Source: Victivallales bacterium
Lineage (GTDB): Bacteria > Verrucomicrobiota > Lentisphaeria > Oligosphaerales > Oligosphaeraceae
Assembly (NCBI GenBank): GCA_900769285.1
Contig: CAAGGB010000297.1
Coordinates: forward strand, 1-20,583
Length of the DNA: 20,583 nucleotides
Reading direction: 5' to 3'
Made by a program: the position numbers and the translations under genes. The notes under the pieces were generated by a model. The model had not been told where the DNA came from. It worked only from the letters and a program-made list of their open reading frames with translations, and ran no database searches. Shown here piece by piece: positions 1-6,799 of the stretch. How positions within the stretch are numbered: position 1 is the first letter of the stretch; each line of letters starts with the position of its first letter.

Positions 1-6
1 CGAGGC

Positions 7-28
7 GCCGTCGGGACAGGCGCCGCTG
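7..28 (+). repeat. Dispersed 22-bp GC-rich motif, copy 1
   Basis: This 22-base stretch recurs at 12790-12811 with a single mismatch (C versus T at the 15th base). In the second copy it runs into a terminator hairpin with a T-run. Here the same bases can form a GCGCCGC/GCGGTGC hairpin with a wobble pair, but no T-run follows. It may be a dispersed gene-end element or a decayed terminator. Two copies in one window are suggestive only. Confidence 0.4.
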
Positions 29-56
29 CGCGGTGCGGGCGGCTGGGGCGCGGGTT

Positions 57-209
57 TTAGGGGCTTTCGAGGCTTTCGAGACGGGCTGGCTTTGTCGAGG
101 CTGTCGAGGCGGGCTGGCGTTGGAAGACGTTGTGGACGGGCAGCTCGGCGAGCTCGGGGCTGGTGATCCACTGGCCCGTGAATGTGTGGTTGGACAAAGG
201 AATACTCAT
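57..209 (-). pseudogene. Possible truncated N-terminus of a glycoside hydrolase (GH78-like)
   Basis: Reading leftward from an ATG at 209, the frame encodes MSIPLSNHTFTGQWITSPEL and continues to a VHNVFQRQ segment. That pattern, WI-x-(S/A)-P followed by a short gap and an N-V-F-x-(R/K) strand, resembles the start of alpha-L-rhamnosidase-type (GH78) proteins. After about 33 codons the frame runs into the 28-bp tandem repeats and stops at residue 50, far short of a functional enzyme. It could be the remnant of a gene broken by repeat expansion, or a chance open frame. No strong ribosome binding site is visible upstream of 209. The family link is a resemblance judged by eye. Confidence 0.27.
67..122. 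repeat. 28-bp tandem repeat, two copies
   Basis: Copies at 67-94 and 95-122 match at 25 of 28 positions. Each contains two TCGAG-headed submotifs about 9 bp long. The repeats interrupt the possible GH78-like reading frame on the minus strand. They resemble in style the TCGAGTTAG repeats at 12831-12866. Confidence 0.7.
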
Positions 210-516
210 GGCTCTTGAGGGGATGGATTGGGGTGAGACGCCTGACGTTCTGGCAGGCGTTGCGTAAGATAGCCTGAAGGGGGAGGGAAAGCAAGTGCGG
301 CAGACTTGTGGCGGCTCGGGGGCAAGTCGTCCGACGATGATGCGTCGCCGCGCCCCTCCTTTCTTCATTTCAGTCCACAAAAATGGCTCATTAGGCTCAT
401 TGGGCTCAGGCGAAAATACTGGAGTCATCGCTTGAATTTTTAGTCAGTCATGCTATGATAAGGCCAAACAACAAGAAAGAACGTTTCAGCGTACGATATT
501 TCGACAAAAGGCAACG
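210..516. other. Intergenic region upstream of the LacI-type operon
   Basis: No convincing gene is present. At 238-260 there is a hairpin with perfect 7-bp arms (ACGCCTG and CAGGCGT) around a 9-nt loop. Around 385-408 there are about three tandem copies of a GGCTCATT(A/G) unit. An AGTCCACAAAAA motif near 372-383 is shared with the repeats at the right end of the window. The promoter at 432-459 drives the downstream operon. A partial palindrome centred on AACGTT (480-485) lies between that promoter and the LacI-type gene. It could be an operator because LacI-family sites often have a central CG, but the symmetry is short. Confidence 0.5.
432..459 (+). promoter_or_regulatory. Sigma-70-like promoter of the LacI-pseudopilin-hydrolase operon
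   Basis: A TTGAAT box at 432-437 and a TATGAT box at 454-459 are separated by 16 bp in an AT-rich island just upstream of the regulator gene. Transcription would start near 466, leaving a leader of about 50 nt. The partial palindrome at 480-485 would then lie downstream of the start site, a plausible position for autoregulation. Confidence 0.55.
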
Positions 517-1614
517 ATGATGGGCAAGAGTGTGAGTCTGAAGGACATAGCGGAGCGTGCGGGGGTATCGGTGGCGACGGTGTCAGCGGCTCTGAATGGG
601 ACGGGGCGTATCAGCGAGGGGGTGCGTCTGAAGATATCGGAGGTGGCTCGTGCGATGAACTACGAGCCGAATTTGGCGGCGCGTCTGCTGAAGCAGAAGC
701 GTTGTCAGGACATTGGTCTGATTATCAGCGATTTGCCTCGTCGTCTGGGCGGGTCGGGCTTTTTCCAGCCGATGATTTACCATTTCATCAAGCTCTGCGA
801 CGAGCAGGGGATACGGTGTCAGATTGAGTACCACGATCCGGAGACGAAGGATAGTCAGGTGCCGACGTTGCTGACGAATGGGTTTGCGGGCGGCGTGCTG
901 TACGGGGGTGCGGTAGGGACGGCGACTCGTGCCTGGCTTCAGGCGCATCCGTCGTTTCCGGTGGTTTTCTTCGAGGACACGTCGTTTGAGAATTCGACGC
1001 ATACCCGGTACGATGTGGGCGCGTATCGGATGGTGCAGCATCTGGCGGCGCTGGGTCATCGTCGTCTGGCGTTGCTGGCAGGGTTGCCGCACTATGGTCC
1101 ACAGCGTGGCATTCGGGAGGGGTATTGTCGTGCCATAGGCGAGTTTGGTCTGGAGGATTTGAGTCTGGAGGAGCCGTTTCTGCTGGAGAATGACGTGGAG
1201 ACGATGCGTACGGGGGTGTTGCACAGCGAGCGTCTGCTGTCTCGTCCGGTTCGTCCGACTGCTCTGGTGCTGTCGGATGCGCGTCTGGCGAAGGCGGCGC
1301 TGTACGCGGCGCTTCGCCTGGGTCTGCGGGTTCCGGAGGAGCTGAGTCTCTTCACCTGCGGCAGCGAGCATGAGACGGAGCAGGTGTATCCGGCGCTGTC
1401 GGCGATTCGCTGGAACGCCTCCGAGGCGATACGTCGGTCGTATCATCTGCTTCGCTCGCTGATGGAGGGGCATGTTCCTCTGGAACGGCATCTTGAGATT
1501 GAGCCTATTCTTACGCTGCGCGACAGCACAGCACGTCATAAGGAGTCAACCTCCGCGAAATCCCCAACGAAGAATGTCCATCAGGAAGTTTCAGGCACAA
1601 GACAGGAGCAGTGA
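517..1614 (+). CDS. LacI-family transcriptional regulator
   Basis: This 365-residue protein has the classical LacI/GalR layout. An N-terminal helix-turn-helix at about residues 6-30 (VSLKDIAERAGVSVATVSAA) is followed by the hinge segment (YEPNLAARLLKQKR). A periplasmic-binding-protein-like effector domain spans about residues 60-335 and ends in the family's typical ILTLRDST strand. About 30 polar residues follow and look like a disordered tail. Two consecutive ATG codons occur (517 and 520); either could be the start and the ribosome binding site is weak. The stop codon lies 3 nt before the next gene, so the regulator is co-transcribed with a pseudopilin and a secreted hydrolase. The family usually senses a sugar and represses nearby catabolic genes, so it probably controls its own operon. 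The ligand cannot be read from the sequence. Confidence 0.93.
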   Translation: MMGKSVSLKDIAERAGVSVATVSAALNGTGRISEGVRLKISEVARAMNYEPNLAARLLKQKRCQDIGLIISDLPRRLGGSGFFQPMIYHFIKLCDEQGIRCQIEYHDPETKDSQVPTLLTNGFAGGVLYGGAVGTATRAWLQAHPSFPVVFFEDTSFENSTHTRYDVGAYRMVQHLAALGHRRLALLAGLPHYGPQRGIREGYCRAIGEFGLEDLSLEEPFLLENDVETMRTGVLHSERLLSRPVRPTALVLSDARLAKAALYAALRLGLRVPEELSLFTCGSEHETEQVYPALSAIRWNASEAIRRSYHLLRSLMEGHVPLERHLEIEPILTLRDSTARHKESTSAKSPTKNVHQEVSGTRQEQ

Positions 1615-1617
1615 GTC

Positions 1618-2328
1618 ATGAAGTATGCACGGAAGAGCTTTACCTTGATCGAATTGCTGGTCGTCATCGCCATCATCGCGATACTGGCGGCGATGCTGTT
1701 GCCGGCGTTGAGCAAGGCGCGGGAGAAGGCGCGCGCCATTTCCTGCGTCAACAACCAGAAGCAGATTGGGCTGGCGCATGTCCTCTATCAGGATGAGAAT
1801 GCGGGATACATCACCGCAGGTTTCCAGGAGAAGACCAAAATCGCCTGGCCGGTGTTCCTGACGCCGTACATCACGCGCGGCGGAGCCGAGAAGTGCTTCC
1901 GCTGTCCGAGCGCGTCGTCCAGCAGCAAGTCCATGAAATGGTATGTGGGCATCTCCCCGAAATTCGGCGACAATGACCTCATCAGCTATGCGCAGAGTGT
2001 GGACATCTCGCAGTTGGCCAACGCAGCCGGCGTCAAGCAGCTCGACTATCACCGTAACGGCGAATTCCGGGTGCCGAGCAACACGGGTGTCGGCTTTGAC
2101 GCCTACATGGGCAAATGTCCGTTTGAGAGCTGCGCCGGCTACTACAGCCACAGCAGCTCGTCGCAGTTCTACGGCCAGACCTATGGGCATGACGGCGGCT
2201 TCAACCTGATGTTCCTGGACGGGCATGTCGGGAAGGTCACCCATGGGCAGATTGTCTGCGGGATCACCGCCTCCGACAGCCACAACAAGAATTTCGGGAT
2301 TTACTGGAAGACCACGGACAACTTCTGA
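1618..2328 (+). CDS. Type II pseudopilin with H-X9-DG C-terminal motif
   Basis: This 236-residue protein begins with a short basic leader and a canonical prepilin peptidase and methylation region, F-TLIELLVVIAIIAILAA. The expected processing site is just before the Phe at about residue 8, with the conserved Glu at position +5. A hydrophobic helix of about 22 residues anchors the pilin. The C-terminal part contains HDGGFNLMFLDGHV, an exact H-X9-DG motif typical of the large pseudopilin-like families of Lentisphaerota, Verrucomicrobiota and Planctomycetota. The middle is rich in Ser, Gly and Cys, and three or four of the Cys could form disulfides. A GGAG precedes the ATG by about 8 nt. It sits between the regulator (3-nt gap) and the hydrolase (15-nt gap), suggesting a surface role linked to that substrate. 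Its codons end mostly in C, unlike the second pseudopilin at 19611. Confidence 0.92.
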   Translation: MKYARKSFTLIELLVVIAIIAILAAMLLPALSKAREKARAISCVNNQKQIGLAHVLYQDENAGYITAGFQEKTKIAWPVFLTPYITRGGAEKCFRCPSASSSSKSMKWYVGISPKFGDNDLISYAQSVDISQLANAAGVKQLDYHRNGEFRVPSNTGVGFDAYMGKCPFESCAGYYSHSSSSQFYGQTYGHDGGFNLMFLDGHVGKVTHGQIVCGITASDSHNKNFGIYWKTTDNF

Positions 2329-2343
2329 GGGGGGGGAAGGGCC

Positions 2344-4974
2344 ATGACAACCATCAGTTACTTTCAGCGTCTTCTTCTTGGCACGTTGCTGCTGTCGCTG
2401 TCCGTCCTGGGCGTCCAGGTGTGGCAGGAGGGCGAGTTGGCTGTTCGCACGAGTTGGGACACGGTGGCGCTGTTTCTGCAGCCAGACGGCAAGGGAGCCT
2501 CCAACCACCGTGTCCTGAAGCTGCTCAGTGCCAGGAAGCCGGCTGAGGGTCAGCCTGGCCATGTCGCCGAGTATCTGATTGAGGTGCCGGAGACGGGGGT
2601 GTATCAGATGTGGGCGGCGATGTCGGAGCCGGCCTCGTGGTGGGCCTCGCCGGTGGTCATCCAGGTGGATGGACAGTCGGCTCTGGACGCCTCGGGCTGC
2701 CGCTGGCAGTCGGCGCCGTTCGGTCTGCCTCATCCGGGGCGGGTCCTGGGCTGGATACATCCCGGTGCGCTGCGGCTGGAGCGGGGACAGCATCGCCTCG
2801 CCTTCGTGGTCACGGAGCCGCGGCAGAGCGACGGCAAGTATGTGGCGTTCCTCGATGGCTTTCTGCTGACGACCTCGGAGGCGGTGCGTGCGCCGTCGGG
2901 GTACCGGATTGCGCCGGAGCTGCAGCCGTCGTGGGAGGAGATTCTGCGGGAGGCGGGCTCCTACCAGCGTCTGTCGGACAGCCTCAAGTATGGGCATGAG
3001 GTCTGGCAGGAGGCGGAGGACTGTCTGCGGACGAACTGGGGCGGCAAGGTGATGCTGGTGGAGAAGAACGGCAGCGGCGCCTCGGGGGCCATGTATCTCC
3101 GTCTCTACACGTCGCATGAGCCGTCGTCGGCGGAGGGCTACTACGCCGACTATGAGATTAGCGTTCCCGCCGATGGCGACTACCATCTGTGGCTGTCGCT
3201 GTCGAATCCTGGCTCTAGCTGGTCGTCGTCGGTCAAGGTGTTGTTTGACGACGGTGGGCAGGTACTGGACACGGCGGGGATACGCTGGCCGGGTCGTCCG
3301 TATGGCCGTGGGCAGTTGGGGTGGGTCACGCCAGGCAAGGTGAGGCTGGCGCAGGGGCGTCACCGCGTCTCGGTTCGCGTCACCGAGAAGCGTCGGATGA
3401 GTCCCCATTATCTGAGCTTCTTCGACGGGTTCTATCTGTGTACGGGTGACTTCACGCCGGTACCTGGCCATTATCGGATTGCGCCGAACCTGCAGCCGTC
3501 GTGGGAGGACACGGTGGCGCGTGCCGGCTCGTTCCGCGAGCTGAAGCATGGTCTGGAGGCGAGGTTGTTCCGGGAAGCCATCGCGGACATTGCGCCGCTG
3601 GAGCTGGTTTCCGAGGAGGAGTCGCGGCGGATTGAGGAGCGTCTGCTGGCGCGTCCGCTGCCGTCGGCGGGGGGCGCGGGGGCGCTTCACCGCTTTGGGT
3701 TGCACGGGATGGAGAAGCCCTTCATCTTGTCCACGGATGACCGTCGGCGGACGGAGCGTGTGTTTGAGCTGCTGGCTCGTGCGGGCATCGACACGCTGCG
3801 GACGGCGGAGCTGTGCTGGCATCGTCTGGGGAGCACGGTGCCGCCGGAGCTCGACTTCACCGAAATCGACTTTCAGGTCGAGATGGCGCGTCGTTATGGC
3901 ATGAATTTCATGTTCACGATAGGCTATCCGCCGGCGTCCTTCAACTATGATCGGCATCATCTGTCCACCTTCAGGCCCGAGCATGAGCAGCATTTCCGCG
4001 ACTATCTGCGGCTCATCCTTCCCAAATATGACCGCTATGCCCACTATTGGGAATACGCCAACGAGGTCGATGCGCCGCAGGTCTGGTGGCGGAAGGCCAC
4101 GGCGAAGGACTATGCGCGGGACTGCCGCATCGTCCGGGAGGAGATGCGTCGTCTTGGCGTCAGCACGCCGCTGCTAGGGCTTGCCGCCACCTACTCGCGC
4201 ACCGACCGGCATGACGCCAAGGGGGAGGGGCGCGCCTTTACCCGTGCGGCTCTCCAGGAGGGACTCGCCTCCAGCCTCGACGGCTTCTCGCTTCACTACG
4301 CCTGGCCGCTTCGGCAGCGTCCCTTCGTCGAGTTCTTCCGCGAGCTAGCCCCGCAGGGTGCCAGCCGCAGGCTGGTCAACAGCGAGGAGGCTGGCTACAG
4401 CCATCCGTCTGACGTCATCAAGCTGTTTGCCCGCAACCTCTATCTGCATGGCATGGAGAGCGTCTACTACTATGTTTCGCGGGACTGGATTGAGGTGGGG
4501 AACCCCATCTACGGCGGTCTCTTCGACGTCGACTGGCGTCCCAAGACCCGTCTGCTCAGTCTGGCGGTTGCGGCGGACGCCATGAAGACGCGCCGTCTGG
4601 TCGCCATGGCCGAGCCGCTTCCCGGTGTCGAGGCCTATCTGCTCAGCCATCCCGAACGGCCAGACGATCACGCCATCGTCCTCTGGCTGAATGGCGGCGC
4701 CGAGGCCCACGGCAGCCGCTTCACCCGGACGCCCGACCCGCAGCCGGTGTCACTCCGTCTGCCGACGGCCAGTGTCACGCGGGCGCAGTCCTGGCGTCTC
4801 GAGGAGCTGCCCTTCGACGCCGACCAGCCGACCTTCGAGATTTCCTCGCGTCCTGTCGTCCTCTACTGTCGGCGGCTGCCGGCGTGGCGGCGGCTCACGC
4901 CCCAGGAATGGAGCCAGGCCCATTCGGACACCGACGCCACGCTGACGCCCGAGGCCAATCTGCCGGGGCAATGA
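2344..4974 (+). CDS. Secreted clan GH-A glycoside hydrolase with two tandem binding-like domains
   Basis: This 876-residue protein starts with a hydrophobic signal segment (residues 6-24). Two homologous beta-rich repeats follow, at about residues 26-219 and 220-413. Each opens with VWQE and closes with YRIAP-LQPSWE, with a DGF strand just before the end. They resemble carbohydrate-binding modules of the CBM6/CBM35 type, judged by eye. A TIM-barrel-like catalytic region covers about residues 455-720. YWEYANEV supplies a clan GH-A acid/base pair, Asn573-Glu574. VNSEEAGYSHP offers Glu681 or Glu682 as nucleophile, about 107 residues later as expected for the clan. A small beta domain ends the protein. 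It is closest in style to GH39 or GH5-type enzymes, but the family and substrate are not certain. It is the last gene of the LacI operon and is followed by a strong inverted repeat. Codon third positions shift from G to C near 3850. Confidence 0.82.
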   Translation: MTTISYFQRLLLGTLLLSLSVLGVQVWQEGELAVRTSWDTVALFLQPDGKGASNHRVLKLLSARKPAEGQPGHVAEYLIEVPETGVYQMWAAMSEPASWWASPVVIQVDGQSALDASGCRWQSAPFGLPHPGRVLGWIHPGALRLERGQHRLAFVVTEPRQSDGKYVAFLDGFLLTTSEAVRAPSGYRIAPELQPSWEEILREAGSYQRLSDSLKYGHEVWQEAEDCLRTNWGGKVMLVEKNGSGASGAMYLRLYTSHEPSSAEGYYADYEISVPADGDYHLWLSLSNPGSSWSSSVKVLFDDGGQVLDTAGIRWPGRPYGRGQLGWVTPGKVRLAQGRHRVSVRVTEKRRMSPHYLSFFDGFYLCTGDFTPVPGHYRIAPNLQPSWEDTVARAGSFRELKHGLEARLFREAIADIAPLELVSEEESRRIEERLLARPLPSAGGAGALHRFGLHGMEKPFILSTDDRRRTERVFELLARAGIDTLRTAELCWHRLGSTVPPELDFTEIDFQVEMARRYGMNFMFTIGYPPASFNYDRHHLSTFRPEHEQHFRDYLRLILPKYDRYAHYWEYANEVDAPQVWWRKATAKDYARDCRIVREEMRRLGVSTPLLGLAATYSRTDRHDAKGEGRAFTRAALQEGLASSLDGFSLHYAWPLRQRPFVEFFRELAPQGASRRLVNSEEAGYSHPSDVIKLFARNLYLHGMESVYYYVSRDWIEVGNPIYGGLFDVDWRPKTRLLSLAVAADAMKTRRLVAMAEPLPGVEAYLLSHPERPDDHAIVLWLNGGAEAHGSRFTRTPDPQPVSLRLPTASVTRAQSWRLEELPFDADQPTFEISSRPVVLYCRRLPAWRRLTPQEWSQAHSDTDATLTPEANLPGQ

Positions 4975-5012
4975 CGTCATTGACGACCGTCTGCGCAGGA
5001 AGGGTACCAGAA

Positions 5013-5065
5013 GGCGCCAGGCGCATCCAGGAGACTGTCAGGAGTCCTTGGGTGCGCCTGGCGCC
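5013..5065. terminator. Strong inverted repeat between convergent genes
   Basis: Perfect 13-bp arms (GGCGCCAGGCGCA at 5013-5025 and its complement at 5053-5065) are extended inward by near-perfect pairing around CCAGGA/TCCTTGG. The structure lies between the stop codons of two convergent genes and probably works as a bidirectional transcription barrier. No T-run follows on either side, so it may not be a classic intrinsic terminator. Confidence 0.65.
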
Positions 5066-5097
5066 GTTTGCGAGAGGGGCGTGGCTGGCTTAATGCG

Positions 5098-6567
5098 TCA
5101 GTCGAGGGTGACGGTTTCGGAGACTTCGCAGTTGTTGGCGTCGAGCCAGGTGAGGCGGTAGGTGCCGCGGAAGCCACGGAACTGGACGAGTCCGTCCTTG
5201 TCGGCCCTGACGGTGGTGTTGGTCCGCCACTCGTGGTTGATGAGGTCGTTGAGGGCGAAGTAGGCGGGTTTGGGCTGCATGTCGCGGGAGAAGATGCCGG
5301 AGACGGAGGGTTCGGCGGGTGCGCCGCAGTCGTCGACGACGTTCCACCAGGTGATGCCCATCATGGGCTTGAGTGAGAACCAGAGGCGGTAGAGGTTGCG
5401 TGAGATGACGGCCTGGATGTCCTGTCCGCGCTCGTCGTTGTTGGGGGCGGTGATGGTGATTTCGGAGAGGTGGATGGGGAGTCCGGCCTTTTCGAGGCGG
5501 GAGAATTTCTCGTAGACGGCGGCGGGTGATTCGGTGTCGGACTTGCCGTCGGCGATGTCGAGGCAGGTCTGCGGGTTGAAGAGGTGCATCTGCGCGCCCA
5601 TGATGTCGATTTTGCAGCCTCTGCGGAGGAGGTCCTGGACTTGGTGGAGGTAGTCGTCGGACATGTTGTAGTCGTTGATGTTGAGTTTGGCGCGGTCTGG
5701 GAAGACGGCTTCGGCGACCTTGAAGCCGCGGAAGGTGTAGTCTCCGGGCATGGGTCCGTAGTGTGATTTGCAGATGCGCTTGCCGGGGATTTGGCGTCCC
5801 TGTCCGAAGTCGGTGGCGGATTCGTTGACGACGTCCCAGGAGTCGATTTTGTCGCCGTAGCGCATGGCGATGTCGATGATGCGCTTGGCGAGCTGTCGGT
5901 TGATTTCGGCGGTGAAGTCGGGGCAGGCGTCGGCGAATTCGTCGGCGGTCATGTCGGCGAGGATGGGCGCGGTCATGGAGCCGTCGAGTCTGCCGTTGTC
6001 GGGGTTTCGGTTGAGGTTGGCCTTCTTGAGGTAGTCGAAGGGGATTTTGCTGATGAGCCAGTCGGGCGTCTGCCAGGTGTTGTTTCCCCAGACGAGTGTA
6101 TGGCCGTGGAGTCGGATGCCCTTGGAGCGGCAGAATTCGACGACGGGGTCGGTGGCGGGACGGCGCCAGTGGGGCTGCCGCTTGGGGTCGGGGCAGTGGT
6201 TCCAGAAGTCTGCGGAGTCGCGGTATTCGGCGGCGAAGCGCGGGTGTCCCTCCTGCATTTCGAACTGCTTCCAGTAGAAGGCGATGGTGGCGGAGTTGAA
6301 GAGTGTGCCGAAGAGGTTGCGGTACTTGGCGTTGCGTTCGTCGGAGCCGAGCTGGTCGAAGTTGAAGATATGGGCGCCGAAGATGAAGGCGGAGGCGATT
6401 TGCTCGACTCGGACGTCGGCGCCGGCGGGCGCGGCGGTCTTGAAGGAGGCGTCGGCCTTGCGGTTGGCCTCGATGTCGCGGTCGATTTTGGCCTGGACGT
6501 CGCGGTTCCAGCGGTTCCAGTAGCCTTCGCTCATGGCGGCGTTCTGCTGTTCGATGGTCTTGGTCAT
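5098..6567 (-). CDS. GH10 endo-beta-xylanase-type glycoside hydrolase
   Basis: This 489-residue protein carries the GH10 signature set. HGHTLVW lies in strand 3, WDVVNES gives the acid/base Glu249, and HLSEITI gives the nucleophile Glu369. A GITWWNVVDD segment supplies the conserved Trp near the end of the barrel. A C-terminal beta segment of about 60 residues follows. GH10 enzymes cleave internal beta-1,4-xylosidic bonds of xylan. No signal peptide is visible after the chosen start (MTKTIEQQ), so the enzyme may act in the cytoplasm on imported oligosaccharides. An upstream in-frame ATG at 6720 would add 51 Pro/Cys-rich residues that do not look like a signal peptide. Neither start has a clear Shine-Dalgarno site. 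The gene is divergent from the GH36 operon and may share its regulation. Confidence 0.88.
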   Translation of the reverse strand: MTKTIEQQNAAMSEGYWNRWNRDVQAKIDRDIEANRKADASFKTAAPAGADVRVEQIASAFIFGAHIFNFDQLGSDERNAKYRNLFGTLFNSATIAFYWKQFEMQEGHPRFAAEYRDSADFWNHCPDPKRQPHWRRPATDPVVEFCRSKGIRLHGHTLVWGNNTWQTPDWLISKIPFDYLKKANLNRNPDNGRLDGSMTAPILADMTADEFADACPDFTAEINRQLAKRIIDIAMRYGDKIDSWDVVNESATDFGQGRQIPGKRICKSHYGPMPGDYTFRGFKVAEAVFPDRAKLNINDYNMSDDYLHQVQDLLRRGCKIDIMGAQMHLFNPQTCLDIADGKSDTESPAAVYEKFSRLEKAGLPIHLSEITITAPNNDERGQDIQAVISRNLYRLWFSLKPMMGITWWNVVDDCGAPAEPSVSGIFSRDMQPKPAYFALNDLINHEWRTNTTVRADKDGLVQFRGFRGTYRLTWLDANNCEVSETVTLD

Positions 6568-6603
6568 GGTGTGTGGGTGGGGGGCTGAGGGTTGTGTGTG
6601 GTG

Positions 6604-6617
6604 GGGCGCCGTCTGGC
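6604..6617. other. Short hairpin with GTCT loop upstream of the GH10 gene
   Basis: GCGCC and GGCGC arms enclose a GTCT loop inside the 5' untranslated region of the minus-strand xylanase gene. A similar GTCT loop is found in the hairpin at 19443-19469. Its function is unknown. Confidence 0.35.
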
Positions 6618-6699
6618 GCGTGTCCGGTCCGATTCCATAAGGTAACTGGGGAGGCGGTGTTGTGCAAGGCGGCGCGGCGCAGGAAAATGCCCGTGCCAG

Positions 6700-6727
6700 T
6701 TGCATTTTACACTGGCGCATATATAGT
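6700..6727 (+). promoter_or_regulatory. Promoter of the GH36-isomerase-GH5 operon
   Basis: A TTGCAT box (6700-6705) and a TATAGT box (6722-6727) are 16 bp apart in the AT-rich gap between divergent genes. An imperfect inverted repeat, GCCAGT (6695-6700) and ACTGGC (6711-6716), overlaps the -35 box and could bind a regulator. The start site would be near 6734, about 66 nt before the GH36 start codon. Confidence 0.5.
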
Positions 6728-6761
6728 AGCCTTATGCAAATTTCTCGCTGGAAAACTGGTC

Positions 6762-6775
6762 AAATTCGCGAATTT
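6762..6775. promoter_or_regulatory. Perfect 14-bp palindrome, candidate operator
   Basis: AAATTCGCGAATTT is fully self-complementary. It lies between the predicted plus-strand promoter and the GH36 start, and also upstream of the divergent xylanase gene. The position fits a repressor site controlling one or both transcription units. The cognate regulator is not identified; the LacI-type protein at 517 is one candidate but lies about 5 kb away. Confidence 0.5.
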
Positions 6776-6799
6776 ACATTTGTGTTGGAGGATTGACGG

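Noticed and set aside
1591..4044. Long minus-strand open frame opposite the pseudopilin and GH-A genes
   Set aside because: Its translation is Arg/Gln/Pro/His-rich with no recognisable motif. It arises because the opposite coding strand is GC-rich and lacks stops in this frame.
5791..6588. Plus-strand Gly/Val-rich frame inside the xylanase gene
   Set aside because: It is low-complexity translation of the antisense strand of a GH10 gene with complete motifs.
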